This document shows, piece after piece, positions 12,000 to 24,646 of a stretch of DNA of 64,000 nt; within the stretch, counting starts at the first letter, position 1; each line of letters begins with the position of its first letter. Location: positions 144,002,507 to 144,066,506 of the forward strand of contig JBOZIK010000001.1 in the NCBI GenBank assembly GCA_051453625.1. The letters run 5' to 3'. The notes beneath the pieces were generated by a model. That model ran no database searches. It worked only from the letters and a program-made list of their open reading frames with translations, and was not told the DNA's origin. The DNA comes from Welwitschia mirabilis. Lineage: Eukaryota > Gnetophyta > Gnetopsida > Welwitschiales. Both the position numbers and the translations under genes were made by a program.

Positions 12000-13250
12000 T
12001 TAAATTCTTATATTAAGAGGATCCATCTAATTAACCTAGTGCTAGAATCTTTCTTAATTATTAAGTATTTAATCACTACATGGTCTACATAAACATTTGT
12101 ATGGAAGCCTAAAAGATAATATCTAAGATTGTTGAGGTAAAAGATTATGTCTAATATCTCTCTCTTAGTTGCTAAATAATTTGCTTGTGCTTTGGATAGT
12201 GTTTTAATATAGTAAGATATGACTTTCAAATCATTTTTATATTTTTATCCAAGCACCCCACCTACAACAAAATTACTAGCATGACATATTAACTCAAAAT
12301 CTTTCTTCTAATCATGTCTCATTACAATAGAAGCACAAGAGAGTTTATGTTTGAGTTTATCAAAATCAACCTAGTAGGATGTATTCTAATCAAATGAAGC
12401 TTCTTTTTCTAATAACGAGTATAGGGGTTTACAATTTTAGCATAATCTTGTATGAAATAGTGATAAGAACCACAATGTCCAAGAAAAGATTGGAGTTGCT
12501 TAACATTGGTTGGAGGATTTAAGTGTTGAATGGTACCAAATTTTTTAGGGTCCATCTTAATTTATATTTTAGAAATGTAATGGCCTAGAACAATTTCATT
12601 ACTAAGAATAAACTCTTTAATCAACTTAAGTGAAAGCCACATTCTATGCATCTACTAATGACTTTTTCTAATATTTATAAGGTTTGATCAAATGTTTTTC
12701 CAAATATAGAAAATTCATCCATAAAGATTTCTATTGGATCCTCTAACATGTTTAAAACGATACCCATCATAGCACATTGAAAAGTTCCAGAAGCATTACA
12801 TAATCTAAAAGACATTCTTCTAAAAGTAAGCATCCTAAAAGGCAAAGTGAAAGTCATTTTGGCTTGGTCTTTACTAGCTATTCAAACCTGGTTATACTCA
12901 CTACATCCATCTAAAATGTAATAGAAAATGTGTCCTTAAATTCTAGCAAGTATTTAATCAAGAAAGGGGATAGGATAATTATCTTTTTTTGTGACTTCAT
13001 TAGTTTTCTAAAATCTATTCAAACTCTTCATTTCCCATTCTTTTTTAATACTACAGTTAAGGGACTAACTCATTCACTATCTAATATAGCTTAAATGATT
13101 ATAGCATCCATTATCTTAATGATTTCATTCTTAACTACTTGTTTAAGTGCTGTATTTAATATTTTTTATAGTTATCTAATAGGTTTCACATTTCCTCAAG
13201 ATAGATTTTATGCTAAATAATAGAAGGAGGATTAACAAATACATCTCTAT
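12000..13250 (-). pseudogene. reverse transcriptase and RNase H remnant of element A
   Basis: Minus strand. RT starts near 13100 (DSE.VSPLTVVLKKNGK), continues with FRMLTFRRMSFRLCNASGTF and the catalytic box FMDEFSIFG at about 12690-12860, where the second Asp of the usual MDDFSVFG is Glu. RNase H follows at 12008-12230 (YATKREILDIIFYLNNLRYYL, then YVDHVVIKYLIIKKD; the family has YTDHAALKYL). Together these would copy the element RNA into DNA and remove the template. Several stops and frame changes; clearly dead. Confidence 0.88.
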
Positions 13251-13672
13251 GAGACTAAGTGAATGCATAAATTTTGGGAGTCAAAATGGATATTAAGGTT
13301 GATTCTTTATTAGGGAAGAGATTTTCATTAATTATGAGAGGTTTTTTTTAATCTTTATAAAGAAAAATATTACTAGGAAGATTTTTCAAATTCAGATTAA
13401 GATTTTTAGTTTCTGACTCATGCAGTGAAAGATCTCCCTTAAAGTGTGAATTTTCATTTGTTGTTAATAGTTGAACTTCATTGTAGATTAGGGATTCTAT
13501 TTCTTTAAAAGTGATTTTCTAAATGCTTAGAGTTGGGCATATTGAAAGCTTCTAAGTTCTTTATTTCAAGTGGATCATCATAAAGAATAGGCTTATGTAA
13601 CATCAATCATCTTTCTTTAAGGGAACAATGTTGAATGAAGAAAGTTGGTTTTATTTAATTTTTGATGTCCCA

Positions 13673-14119
13673 TTAATCACCTATATCTTTCTCAGCTACA
13701 TCAAAAACTCTAATTAAAAACTTTCTATTTCTTAGATGATACTTCATCATCCTAGTCCTTGTGTCAATAATGCAGTGAGCTATTACACAGAAGGATCCTC
13801 CTAGAAGTAATGAGTAACCTCCATTATGTTTAACTTCTATGATAACCACATCTTTTGGGTAGAATGCCTCTTCAATTTGGATCACTAAATCTTTGATGAT
13901 CCCTAATGGTTTCTTAACCAAAGTATCTGCTAATTCTAAGAGAATCTGAGTAGGCTCCATTCTAACTTCTAAACAAAGTCTCTTACAAATGTGTAATGGC
14001 ATGATGTTAACACTCAGCCCAATGCTAATTAAAGCCTTTTTAATCTTTTGGTATCCTTCTAATTTTATACTCACTTTTGATGCCCCTAGATCCTTAAATT
14101 TTGGAGATTTTTGTAACAC
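13673..14119 (-). pseudogene. retroviral-type aspartic protease remnant of element A
   Basis: A 148-residue open stretch matching the gypsy protease: ALISIGLSVNIMP at residues about 29-41 stands where the family has ALCDLGASVNLMP, then LLELADTLVKKPLGIIKDLVIQI and LLLGGSFCVIAHCIID (family LILGRPFLATARALID). The catalytic Asp of the DLG/DSG triad is replaced (SIG), so it would be inactive even if made. The protease would process Gag-Pol. It is the longest surviving open frame of the element. Confidence 0.85.
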
Positions 14120-14199
14120 TAAGTTTGTGAGGGATTAAGCTAAAAAGACTTTACTATGAATAACTCATTTTTGTTTTCTTCTTGCTAAGTCTTTCCATA

Positions 14200-15800
14200 G
14201 CTTTGAATACCCTAGATTTTCTTGCAAAAGTTTCCAAAAGGGTAAGTTTATACTTACATTTTTTATTAAGGTTTTTAGATATTCATTGAAAGTTGACTCA
14301 GTGTTAAGCTAATCAATCTAATGGGTAGTTTAATTCTTTTTTAATTGTTGTAAAGAATTTTTCTTTTTACTTTTATCAAGAGAAGGGAAGTTGTAATTTT
14401 TTAATATTTTGATGTCCTCTTCTTCATCATCATCTCTAATGTCATTTTGGAAGATTTATACTTCATCATGTCCACTTTGTGTTACAACCTTACAATCTCT
14501 TAATACTTCATTGGTATTTGGTAAAGGTTGTATTGCTAATGATCCCTGCAGTCTTTAGGTTGCAACATGATTTGTTATAGGACATTTACTAAGTTTTCAA
14601 TGTTGGTGTTTTTCTTTTCTTGTAATTTTATTAGTTTATCTATAGAGTTCTAAAGTGAATCATCTTAATGTTGAAAATTTGATGGACTTGGTTAAAAGTT
14701 TACATTTTCAAAATTATTCATAAAAGGTTGGACATTGGTTTTAAAATTTTTGAACTTATTTTCAAAGTTTTAAACATTGGATTTTAAATTCATCCTAGGT
14801 TGTGATTGGTTTTGGTTTTGGTTTTATAAGTTTGAAATTTTTTGGTTGAAAGCATAAACTTCCTTATGTATCTTCTCTTTGTAGATTGGAAAAAGTGGAT
14901 AATCTTTAGTTATGTGGTAGTTGTCCTTGCATAAGTTACATGTTGGCATAACATTCTTTTTAGTTGCTAATTTAGCATCTAAAATCATCTCAGTATACTT
15001 TTTCAAAGTTGTTGTAAAGTCATAATCAAGTTTGTAGGGTTGTATTCTACCTCCTTTTCTTATTTTACCTCTTTCAAATATTTGATGATTTATCCTATAG
15101 TGCAGTTATCTTTTGATGTAGGCCAAGTTTGTCTCACCTTCACTAGTTCTTCTAATGTTTTTTAAGTGTTTTCTAATGTGAGATTTACTGAGTTTCCACC
15201 ACAAGAGAAATCTATAAGTTATTTCATTTGGTGGTTTAACCCACTATAAAAGTAGTTAACTAGCTCCTCTTGTGTGAAAGCATCTACTAGATTAGAGTGA
15301 ATTATGATAAAGGAGCATTAATATGTGAAAGAATAATCCTTATTTAGTTGTTATTAAAAATTTGTTACTTCTTTTTTTCTTTTTTTAATGGTTTCTTCAC
15401 TCATAAATATTTTAATAAATACTTCCTGTACTGATTCCACATTTTTAGACTTTTATGGGGTATAGTTTTTAGTCAATTTTTTTCTCTTTTCTTTAATTTT
15501 ATTGGAAAAATAACCATTGAGGTACAATCATTAATTCTTTTCTTTCTATTTTCTAAGGTAAGAACTAACTATTCGATGTCCACAATGTGTTGAAGAGAAT
15601 CCTCATCATATTCACCACTAAAGATGGGATAGGCATTTAGATTCTTTAATTTGACATAATCTCTTGAGGGTAAATCAAAAGGAGTTTGAATTTTTCATTT
15701 CCTATTAGCTATTAATTCCTTGAGGGTAAGGTTTGCTTTAGGATCAAGGGTTGAAGATCCTACAACTTACTTTTGTTTTTGTGTAGCACTCGACATTGTA
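14200..15800 (-). pseudogene. gag remnant of element A
   Basis: Minus strand. The zinc knuckle region is open at 14824-15006 with CNLCKDNYHITKDYPLF: CX2CX4H is kept but the last Cys of CCHC is Tyr. The capsid-like domain lies at about 15150-15720, with frameshifts. The same segments recur at 60-1250 in element F. Poly-T and poly-A runs have grown in several places. Non-functional. Confidence 0.78.
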
Positions 15801-16438
15801 AAGTTATCTTCTTCTCTTAAATTATCTTTTAAAAATTTTGTTTTATAGGTCACATTCAGAAAAAAAATAAACTCTGAAGGAATATTTTATGCACCTGAAA
15901 ATTGTTTATTTGACCTAACTTTAAAGTCGACCAGTCCTTCTCTAATGTTCTCTTCTATTAGTAGCCTTTCTCTTTGATACTTCTTTTCTAAATTGACTAT
16001 GTCACAGCATCCTGCAAATTGAAAATAATAAAAAATGAAATTAAAAATAACTAATAGTCATCCTTTCAATCATGGGAAGGATAAATACGACAATGAAAAC
16101 TTATTATTACTAAACTAATATTGCTATAATCTGAAAATAGAAAAGTAAAATAAAAGGATGTCATCTACTACGTCATGGGGACAACAGATAAAATCATGGT
16201 TATTTTACTTCTAAAACCAAAATTAAAAGAAAATTCACAAATAGAAAGTAAATTGAAAAATATGTATCTTCATTCTCAATTTCATGGGGACGACAGATGA
16301 TAGATTGAGAAAAACCAAAAACTAAAAATACAAAACTTATGATTCCTAATTAAAAAATTCAACATTGCTATAGATGAAGAACTAAATAAAAATTTGATTT
16401 GCTTAGCTAAACGATGACAATCCTTATGGTCCTTAGCA
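15801..16438 (-). other. untranslated leader of element A
   Basis: No domain seen. Lies between gag and the primer-binding site, as in element F. A 64-residue open frame at 16282-16476 runs into the LTR and is by chance. Confidence 0.5.
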
Positions 16439-16461
16439 TCCTTCCCTCGCAATGGCATTAA
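16439..16461 (-). promoter_or_regulatory. primer-binding site of element A
   Basis: Minus strand TTAATGCCATTGCGAGGGAA, two bases inside the 5' LTR. It is a decayed relative of TGGCGCCATTGCCGAGGA in element D (41768-41785) and of the tRNA-Asp-complementary site common in Tat/Athila elements. Confidence 0.7.
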
Positions 16462-16463
16462 TA

Positions 16464-17707
16464 TGTTGTGCTGCATATTTTTACAATCCTTTTTATCTTA
16501 ATAAATCTTGATAATCACAAATATGTATATATTGCAAAATACACACTCTAGTATAAATGAGAGTGATTCAAATGTCATAACCCATCGAAGAATTACAAGA
16601 GAAGAATGAAAATTAACTTCTAAAGTGAATGTAATATTCTAAACTTAAGAACAATGCAATAAATTAAAGATGCAATGTAATGCAAGTGCAACTGAACTTA
16701 AATGAGCACTTATCTAAGTATCGAATCAATGTGTCAAGAAGGTCATTCCTATATAACCTAAATTAATAAATGATACTGTCACTAACTAAGGCTAACTTAA
16801 GCTATCATATGAGTTGAATAAATCAATGCAAAATGAATCCAAAACTACTTTCTTCAACCTTAACAAAGGCTACTCTTAGAACCTATATCATCAATAAAAC
16901 TGTCACCAGATCAAGAACAACATAAACCATAAAAAAAATATAACTAAATTGAATGCACAAATGAAATAGAGTTTTATATTAAAATATAACTTGCATCTGG
17001 GTTATAAAATAGCTAAGCCTCAATGGAGGATGCATAGCCCTTCATCAAGGAAATGTCTTTCTTCAACTCATAAGATGGATATCTAGCCCTTTGATCTCAT
17101 GTCATGACAATGTCTAGTACAAATAAAGATGGATAGGAGAGTCAAAAAGAGATCTTATTTATAGGGCTAATAATACAAAACTATCACACAAAATGCACTA
17201 TAAAATTTTCTCAATTCCAAGAAAGAAATGGATGAAATGGCTAAAGGTTGGCTGGTTGTTACAAGTGTTATCCTACCTATTATGGGGATGACCAAGGGGA
17301 TGATGAATCAAACATTATACTCGTTGTCTTGCATGTCATGGGAATAACCATGGGGACAACACTCCTTTAGAAATGATGATTCAGTAGTACTAGCTCTAGT
17401 TCATGTCAGCATTCCTATGTGGCTTGTGCAATGTTGTCCTCCTGCCTATTGTGGGAACAATAGGGAAGATGATAGTCTTCTTTGTTCTTTCAACTCAAGA
17501 GAAGCTATCCTTTTTCATAGTAATCTTCCTCCAAGGCACAATGTATCAAAATATGCTTTAAATGCCTCTAATCATGAGAATAATTACATATTTATAAGAT
17601 CTTCCATCAATTCTCCATAATCCTCAAAATTTTAGTTAAATCTATATAAATGTCTGCAAAATAGCTCATAACACCCCATCAAATACATACAATTTGGCAG
17701 TGCATCA
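16464..17707 (-). repeat. 5' LTR of element A
   Basis: 1244 bp, TGTTGTGCTGCAT to GGCAGTGCATCA, same length as the partner LTR at 6285-7528. A primer-binding site lies at its low-coordinate edge. The small plus-strand open frame at 17417-17620 is inside it and not a gene. Confidence 0.88.
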
Positions 17708-18236
17708 CTTCTTTTATAACATAGCATGATAAATATAATAATTTATAAATATCTTAAATTCTAAAATAGACTAGCCGTATGCTAATAGTTAAATCATTAG
17801 TCTCAATAGAATTATCATGATAAAAGTTAAAGACTGAAGGAATCTAATTTAATGCTTAACATTTTCAATGAGTGTCATAGAAAAATTACTAATATTATAT
17901 CATTTTATGGACAAGGTAATGAATAACTAATTAAAACATTCAATTCATATGCATGAACATATAGGAAAACATATTTAAGGATACATAACTAGAATGTATC
18001 AAGGCATACTATAAGCAACCATAATGATTAAGGAATGTGCTAAACTAGCATCATTGTATAACTATAACATACATATATATTTACATTAAATCACAAAACA
18101 CATATCATTATGGTAAGAGAATCTCATAACTAATTCCTTTTATAATTGCTAATATAATAGTACAAAGAAACTCAACTCATATTATGCCCTATGTACATGT
18201 GTATATGTGTGTGTATTTATATATTTATAGATACAT

Positions 18237-18253
18237 ATGTGTGTGTGTGTGTA
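18237..18253. repeat. (TG)n microsatellite, short
   Basis: TGTGTGTG run of about 17 bp following ATACATA-rich sequence. Confidence 0.9.
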
Positions 18254-18908
18254 TCAAAAACTATTAGTTATAATTATCATCCTTCTACTTTAATAACTTA
18301 AAATTTTTATTACATATAATCACATAACATTACTAATGCACATTTTTTGACATAAGTATAAAATCATAAACATATCAACCATTTAACTATTAAAAAATAA
18401 AAGATGCTTAATCTTGAAAAAGTAAACATTATGGTAGTCTAACTAGTAGTTATTCGTTCTTCATTTAGGAGGTCATTGTAGTTGTACTTTAAGGGGAAGG
18501 TACAATTGCTAAAATGTTGAGTTTGACATCTATATTACCCTCCAATACATTTTAAGGTAATAATGAAACATTCTTATCCTTTATAATATATACATAACAC
18601 TATGCAATTGAGAAAACATGATATAATATGATATAATATTATGCATAAATATAACATAATATAATATATTTGTATTATTATGCATATGAGGTAACATGAT
18701 ATAATATAATATTATGCATATAATATTATATAATATAATATATTTTCTATGTAGTATAATAATATAATATTAATAAAATAAAAATACATAATAATAACAC
18801 TTGGAGTATACCTATGTAACTTATTATATATGTTTATGATATTAATGTTGACCACATTTATTCAAATAATTTAATATGTTCATATTATATATGAGAAACC
18901 TTACTATA

Positions 18909-18911
<3 letters not shown>

Positions 18912-18970
<59 letters not shown>

Positions 18971-18982
18971 GCGTGTGTGTGT
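18912..18982. repeat. (TG)n microsatellite
   Basis: About 71 bp of alternating TG with two GC interruptions near 18966 and 18972. Confidence 0.95.
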
Positions 18983-19025
18983 AACTATCTCATAATTTAA
19001 CCTATAATGTCATGTATTTTTAAAT

Positions 19026-19144
19026 AATTATCATTATATATTTACTTATCCTAATTATATATACTTATATATCTAACCTTATTATATATCTAACCTTATT
19101 ATATATAATTATCATTATATATTTACTTATCCTAATTATATATC
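19026..19144. repeat. duplicated 37-bp AT-rich unit
   Basis: A block with core TTACTTATCCTAATTATATA occurs at about 19026-19062 and again at 19107-19144, separated by a TATCTAACCTTATTATA pair. Confidence 0.8.
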
Positions 19145-19183
19145 TAATTTGCCTAGTTCCATAATTATATCTTTAACCTTATT

Positions 19184-19185
<2 letters not shown>

Positions 19186-19227
<42 letters not shown>

Positions 19228-19262
19228 CACTCGCGCGCGTGCGTGCGTGTGTGCGCGTGTGC
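19186..19262. repeat. (TG)n tract passing into alternating GC/GT
   Basis: TG repeat of about 38 bp followed by a GC-rich alternating purine-pyrimidine stretch with CGCGCGTGCGTGCGTGTG. The open frame across it (Cys-Val repeats) is a repeat translation, not a protein. Confidence 0.95.
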
Positions 19263-20123
19263 TATAATTTACCTTCTATTTATCCCTTTTTTTAACATCT
19301 TATATTTCATTATATGTCATAATATAACTATATCTTGCCCTTATATCTACACTTATATAATATTATATATTTATATAATGAATATAAAATAATTGATGTA
19401 GGAAGTAAAATATAGAGTATAAAATGTAAAAGAGCTAAAGGAATAGAAATGTAATGGTATAAATATGATAGCATTATTATAATATATGAAATTAATGTAT
19501 ATATTAAATGTATGCAATAAAATACTATATAAAATATAGATCAAATTTAACAAACAAATAGAACATTTATAAAGCCAATTGTCTAAAGGTAAATGTAATC
19601 TTTTAATAAAGTAAAATGAATTTGTTTAATTATCCAAAACCCAAAATTCTAACAAACAAATGTTGCATTAGATGTGAAAAGCTAAGTTTTCTTACTTATC
19701 TATTATATATTTTTATTATATTTATTTATTCCAGAGAGCTTAACTCAAATGTCTCTATTCTGGAAAAGGGTGTTTAAAACAAATAAATTCATTGAGAAGT
19801 TTTATCTTTTTTCTGAAGAGATAAAATCAACTCTTGAGACAGCATAAACATAGATTAAAAATTCAAACCATCATGAAAAGTTTATTTTCAAGAGGAAGAC
19901 AACAATAATTTTAATAAGAATTAGGGACTCTATCATTTTTTACTACTACTATTAACTTTCAGTAAGTAACTAAGTAAATATGTAGCTTAGTCTAAAAGGC
20001 ATTCTACCTAAGAGTAAATAGTATTGAGAGGAGAATAAAAAGCATTAACATCAAGATATAAAATAGGAATTGGTAATCAACACCTTTTTTTAATGTCTTT
20101 ACTCCTATTCTTACTTCCTCTGT

Positions 20124-20150
20124 GCAGCATACAGGGCCCTTGCATGCTGC
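20124..20150. repeat. near-perfect 27-bp palindrome centred on GGGCCC
   Basis: Arms GCAGCATACA and TGCATGCTGC around GGGCCCT. GC-rich in an AT-rich setting and just beyond the 3' end of the minus-strand LINE, so it may belong to that LINE's 3' end. Confidence 0.6.
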
Positions 20151-20339
20151 CCAATTCCTTTGTTTAGTAAAAATATTAAAAGCCCCAGTGTAATTATAAC
20201 CTTATCTATTACATATTAGGTAGTTGAAATGAATATGCAATGAGATTTTAAAGCTTTAATAATAAAGTAACCAAGTGTTGTTGATGTCATTTCAAACAAA
20301 ATTAATTTTATTAGTAATTATAATGTTTCACTTTTACCT

Positions 20340-22720
20340 TATGTGCTCAGTTTTAGAGCACTACATAAAAATGTGAGGTTCATCTTCAATAGTATTTTGA
20401 TTGCATAGTTGATACAACCTTTTTTTTAAGGAAATATTAAGTCATTTTCCTATTTTAACTATCAAATAATGAGATCTCATTCTTACTTAGCTAACTACAT
20501 GTGAAAAATATTAAAGAATAATAACTATTAAATATTTTTTTTCTATTAAGACCTTCAAGTAAGAATGTTTCTTCCCTTTAATGTTCTCCTAAGATTATAA
20601 AGAACCTTTTATGTCACAATATTACAAAGCTATTCATGATTATAATAGAAAATTTACTCTTGAATATCCCATTTATTGAGTCATAAAACTCCATCATGAA
20701 ACCATGATTTACCTGATGCAATTAACATCATCATTTTTTAGTATTTATCAACTATTATTATAAAAAAATTATGGCTATATGAAATGCACTAAAAGTTAAA
20801 TTCAAATTTTAAGGGTGTCATATATACTTTAAGTAGCATAATACCATATTATGTATGTCTCTTTACTTTGAATTTTTCTAACAATAATAACTTCTACATT
20901 TATTCTATTTTTTTAAGCATTTGTTTGCTAAACCAGAACCTAAAATCACACATCCATAATGAACAATTGATTGAATAAGAGGACAAAGAGTTTCTTTTTA
21001 ATTTCCACTAGAAAGATAGATTTATTTTTAATTTTTAGTTCCTATAGTGAGACCATATTCCTTATTAAATATGTTACACACCATAATTTTGGCTTTTTAT
21101 CCATTAACTTTCATTCATGAATATTAGCAAAAGTTATTAAGAGCACCAAATATTGTTGAAGTCTATATTTTTAGTTTGAATTTGAAATAACATCATCAGC
21201 ATATATCAAAAGTATAATGAGGTTATTTATAATTATAATTGCATGTCTATTTGGTAGATTATTCATCCAATCTTCAAATTCATTAATAAACAATCCAAAA
21301 AGCATTGTAAAAAGAGCAAATACTCATTTGATACTAATGAATCTATGCAATATCATTTTTTTAGTTGGATGAATACCTCTTTATAAAATTATCATATTAT
21401 AGATAATGATGCTATTGGAGCTTCTTAATTTTATAATCATTTATATAACTTGTTTTAAGTAATAGAATCACATGCCTTATAAAATTCCATAAAGGATATA
21501 AAATTTTTCTTATGTACATCTTTTTCTTTATCACTAAGATAATTTAGGATATGAGATGGTCTATAATTTAATGATAAAACCTTGCTATGACATTATAAAC
21601 TTTAGAATAGTATTTAAAATCTTAGGAAAAATATTATTGATCATGATTAGCTTATAGTTATTTAGATAACTCTTATCTTCTTTTGTAACTAAGCAGAAAT
21701 TGCCTTATTAGTGCATCATCTTCTTCTTAGCCTAGCTTACACAACTAAATTTTATTTCTTATAAATTACATTACCTATCAAAGATCCACTTCATTTGGAC
21801 ATATCTTTCATATAAGTTATTTGCATAAATTAATCTTCAATGCTAGTATTTGAATATCCTACATTATGTCATCAAATTAAATGAACATTATATACTTGTC
21901 ATTATGAAAGTATTTGATCCCTATACTTTCATGAAATAAAACTTAACAGAATTTTTGAATTTCTTTAGATAAAAGGCATGTTTTATTATCTTTTATTTCT
22001 GGAGTAAACTGTAAAAACTTTTTTGCTATTTCTTGATCATGTTAAGTAAACTAGTTTTCCTCTACTTAGTATATTATTTATTTTTAGTGTGATTTATATT
22101 TCTATAAGATTTGATTACATATGATGATTTTTGTAACTTCAGTAAAATTCTAGTTGTCTTGGATTTCTTATTAAATTATTAGTAATCCTTTGCATTTTTT
22201 ATTTGAAAAATATAAGTACTACACCAACAAGATTTTTTGTAAGACTTACATTTAGATTATAATTCCTTTTTATTTCCTCATATAAACCTTTCTTTGTTTT
22301 TTTATTTTTTGAAAAAGTGTTATCTCCTAGAATGTCTAATATGCTATGCCTCTATTAATATCACAAAGTAGAAAGGGTAATGATAGGATTTCATTACTTC
22401 TTCAAGTACCCTAAGACATGTAATTTTATTAACATTCTCAAGGCTAAAATTTATAAACTCAATGCTAAAGCAACTTTGAGGTTCTATAAAAGTGAAGGTA
22501 CTATAGTTTGAAACTTTAATTATGCCATTCTAAACAAGCAGATCTACTCCTTATCCCCATTTTAATAAATACTTATCTATATGGTTGCATTATTTATCTT
22601 TAAAGGATTTATACCAGTCTACATTCTTCTTATATTTCCAAGAATCTTGAGGATTCTAGTAACTAATAAGAATTTTTTAAAAATTAACTCTCTAAGAAAA
22701 AGTAATAATATCCTTACCAA
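20340..22720 (-). pseudogene. non-LTR retrotransposon (LINE) remnant, endonuclease-RT
   Basis: Minus strand, 5' to 3'. The end of an APE-type endonuclease is seen at about 22375-22510 (NYSTFTFIEPQSCFS, then YHYPF where the family has DHxPL). RT follows with FMEFYKACDSI (21461-21494, family FxDFxKAFDxV), LFGLFINEFEDW (21267-21302) and the catalytic box YADDV (21189-21203). Near the 3' end, LCNQNTIEDEPHIFM then stop then C (20351-20420) matches the CxxC..EDExHxxxxC module found after RT in some LINEs. Stops and frame changes are frequent. The YADDV form and INELEDW context suggest an RTE/CR1/Jockey-like clade, not the L1 type seen elsewhere in the window. Target duplications and exact ends were not found. 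Confidence 0.72.
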
Positions 22721-24169
22721 GGGATTGGGAAGAAAAATCTAATAATAAATCTTCTCATTTATATTAATCTACTACTCCTAGGATAATGTAATCAAAGGAA
22801 AAAAGAAAAATAATTTTTTGCTACATTATTTTTAATCAAAAATATTTACTATATTCATCTTCTTTTTCTATTTTAATTTGATGTCTAAAAGATTTATTAA
22901 TTAGAATAGTCAAATCTCTTTTTCCTTTTTTTTAAAAGATGAAAAGAATGAAAAAAATCTAGAATAAACATGCCCAGAGAGCTTCATCTTCTAAGTGTCT
23001 ATAGTATCAAAAGTACTCTAAAATGAAATTTTATGAAGTCTAATAACTTTATCTATTATAAAGTTGTCAATATTTAAATATATATAATATAAAGGATAGA
23101 ATCCCTATTTAGTTGATTCTTTAATGACTATGATACATTTTGCATTTAAGTATGCAACTTTTCTTTCTTCCCTTGTTTTTTAAACCTTCTTTTATTCCTC
23201 TGTTTTCTTTGCTAGTTTCTTTTAATAAGTTCTTCATTAATTCATAGTTTTTCTCTTTTAAGATTTTCTTGATTTTCCCAATTTTTCTTTCTTTCTTTAG
23301 CATCCTTAAATGTGATGACAATGTTTTTCTTCCTTATAACTTCTCTTATATATCTCAAGAATGTACTACTTTATGACATGCATTTTCCCAGTTAGGTTTT
23401 ATATTTTTGTATTTTTCCATTTAATCAAATGTTTTTAATTATCATATTTAAAGATAAATTAAGATCCTATAAAATATAATTTAATATTATTTATAAAATT
23501 CATTAAATAGAATTAATAAAAAAGATAGACTCAAAGCCTAAATAGGTCTCATCTACTACTAGAAGATCTAAATAGGTACTTTTCACAATAATTCTTTTAA
23601 CTTAAAACTAATTATATTAGTTAATTAAATTCTTAGCTTATAATTAAAACTTATTTATTTTTTAAACATTGTAACTCTTTATTTGTAACCATTCGTATTG
23701 AACATAGGAAGTTAACATTATTAAAATTAGAACTAGATACATTGAATTCATCAATAACTCATACTTATCATATTCATCTTGTAAATTTTCTTTTTTATTT
23801 ATATTTTTCTTAACTTTAAATTCTTTTAAACATCTTCTAAGAATAATATTCAAATATACATAATCATAACAAACCCAAGGTATGATTATGCAATTTTAAA
23901 CTTTCATTTTGTAACTCGCATAATATCATTTTATAACTTGGCTAAAAACTACATAAGTAATTAAAGGAATTTATGATATATATCCTATTGTAGTTTTACT
24001 TAGTATAATGTATTAAACAAAACAATTTTGTATCATGGAGATTATACATCAGGTTAAGATGAAGCTTCATTAAGGGATTTTTAATAAATACTTATAATAT
24101 ATTAAGAAATTATCGAGAATCTTCACCTTGAAAAAATAAGGGTAAGTAAAAATCACTATAAATTATTAA
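22721..24169. other. unassigned AT-rich DNA, possibly 5' part of the minus-strand LINE
   Basis: The Lys/Glu-rich 66-residue open frame at 23121-23321 (minus) sits where the LINE's 5' part could lie, but it has low complexity and no recognised domain. The frame at 23662-23853 is similar in quality. Nothing else seen. Confidence 0.4.
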
Positions 24170-24558
24170 AAATTTAATTATAGATGACTTTGGTTCACAA
24201 TACTTTTGTATCTTATGTTCTTACCTAGTTTACACCATGTGGAGATATGTTGTAAGTGATTAATGAGATTTAAAATTATTGTAATACATACATGATATAG
24301 ATTTCTTAGCCAACATAATAGGAGGTAAAACTCTTATAAATGGAATCTCAACTTGTTCTACTTTATGTTTTAAATTATAATAAACATGCCTTTCCTTCAC
24401 TTCATAAGCTTGGATTTCACTATAGTCTATAATCTAATTAGTAATAGATGGTACACATAGTGGATGTATTCTTATAAATAATCCCCATCTTTTTAAAGTA
24501 TCTTAGGATGGTGAAAAATGATTATTAATATTAGAATGATACTTTTATTATTATATTT

Positions 24559-24604
24559 ACACAAACACATAGACACACACACATACACACACACATGCAT
24601 GCGT

Positions 24605-24643
<39 letters not shown>
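24559..24643. repeat. (AC)n microsatellite
   Basis: About 85 bp of AC with ATGCATGCGTGC in the middle (24595-24606). It lies inside the dispersed repeat copy 1. Confidence 0.95.

Positions 24644-24646
<3 letters not shown>

Larger units (their letters stand above)
6285..17707 (-). mobile_element. complete, decayed Ty3/gypsy element A
   Basis: An 11.4-kb minus-strand LTR retrotransposon. Both LTRs are 1244 bp (6285-7528 as 3' LTR, 16464-17707 as 5' LTR). Inside, in minus-strand order, are a tRNA-Asp-type primer-binding site, gag with a zinc knuckle, aspartic protease, RT with the MDEFSIFG form of the YxDD box, RNase H, integrase with HHCC and core, a long 3' non-coding part and a G-rich polypurine tract. 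This order and the FxDDFSVFG-like box place it in the Ty3/gypsy Tat/Athila-like group (family knowledge). In 220 aligned LTR positions I counted about 36 differences, mostly transitions. No clean 5-bp target duplication is visible (ATCTT versus CTTCT). All frames are broken. Confidence 0.88.
17708..20339. other. low-complexity AT-rich DNA, no gene seen
   Basis: Dominated by ATAATATAAT-type sequence (about 18590-18800), three TG tracts and a tandem duplication. No domain, RNA gene or element end recognised. The stretch 19260-20120 is plain AT-rich. Confidence 0.55.

Noticed and set aside
6280-17712. Target-site duplication of element A
   Set aside because: The 5 bases outside the LTRs (ATCTT and CTTCT) do not match; decay or recombination is possible, so none is claimed.
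19189-19392. Cys-Val-rich small protein
   Set aside because: Translation of the TG microsatellite.
23121-23321. Lys/Glu-rich 66-residue protein as a host gene
   Set aside because: Low-complexity AT-rich sequence, no start context, no relatives recognised; at most a LINE remnant.
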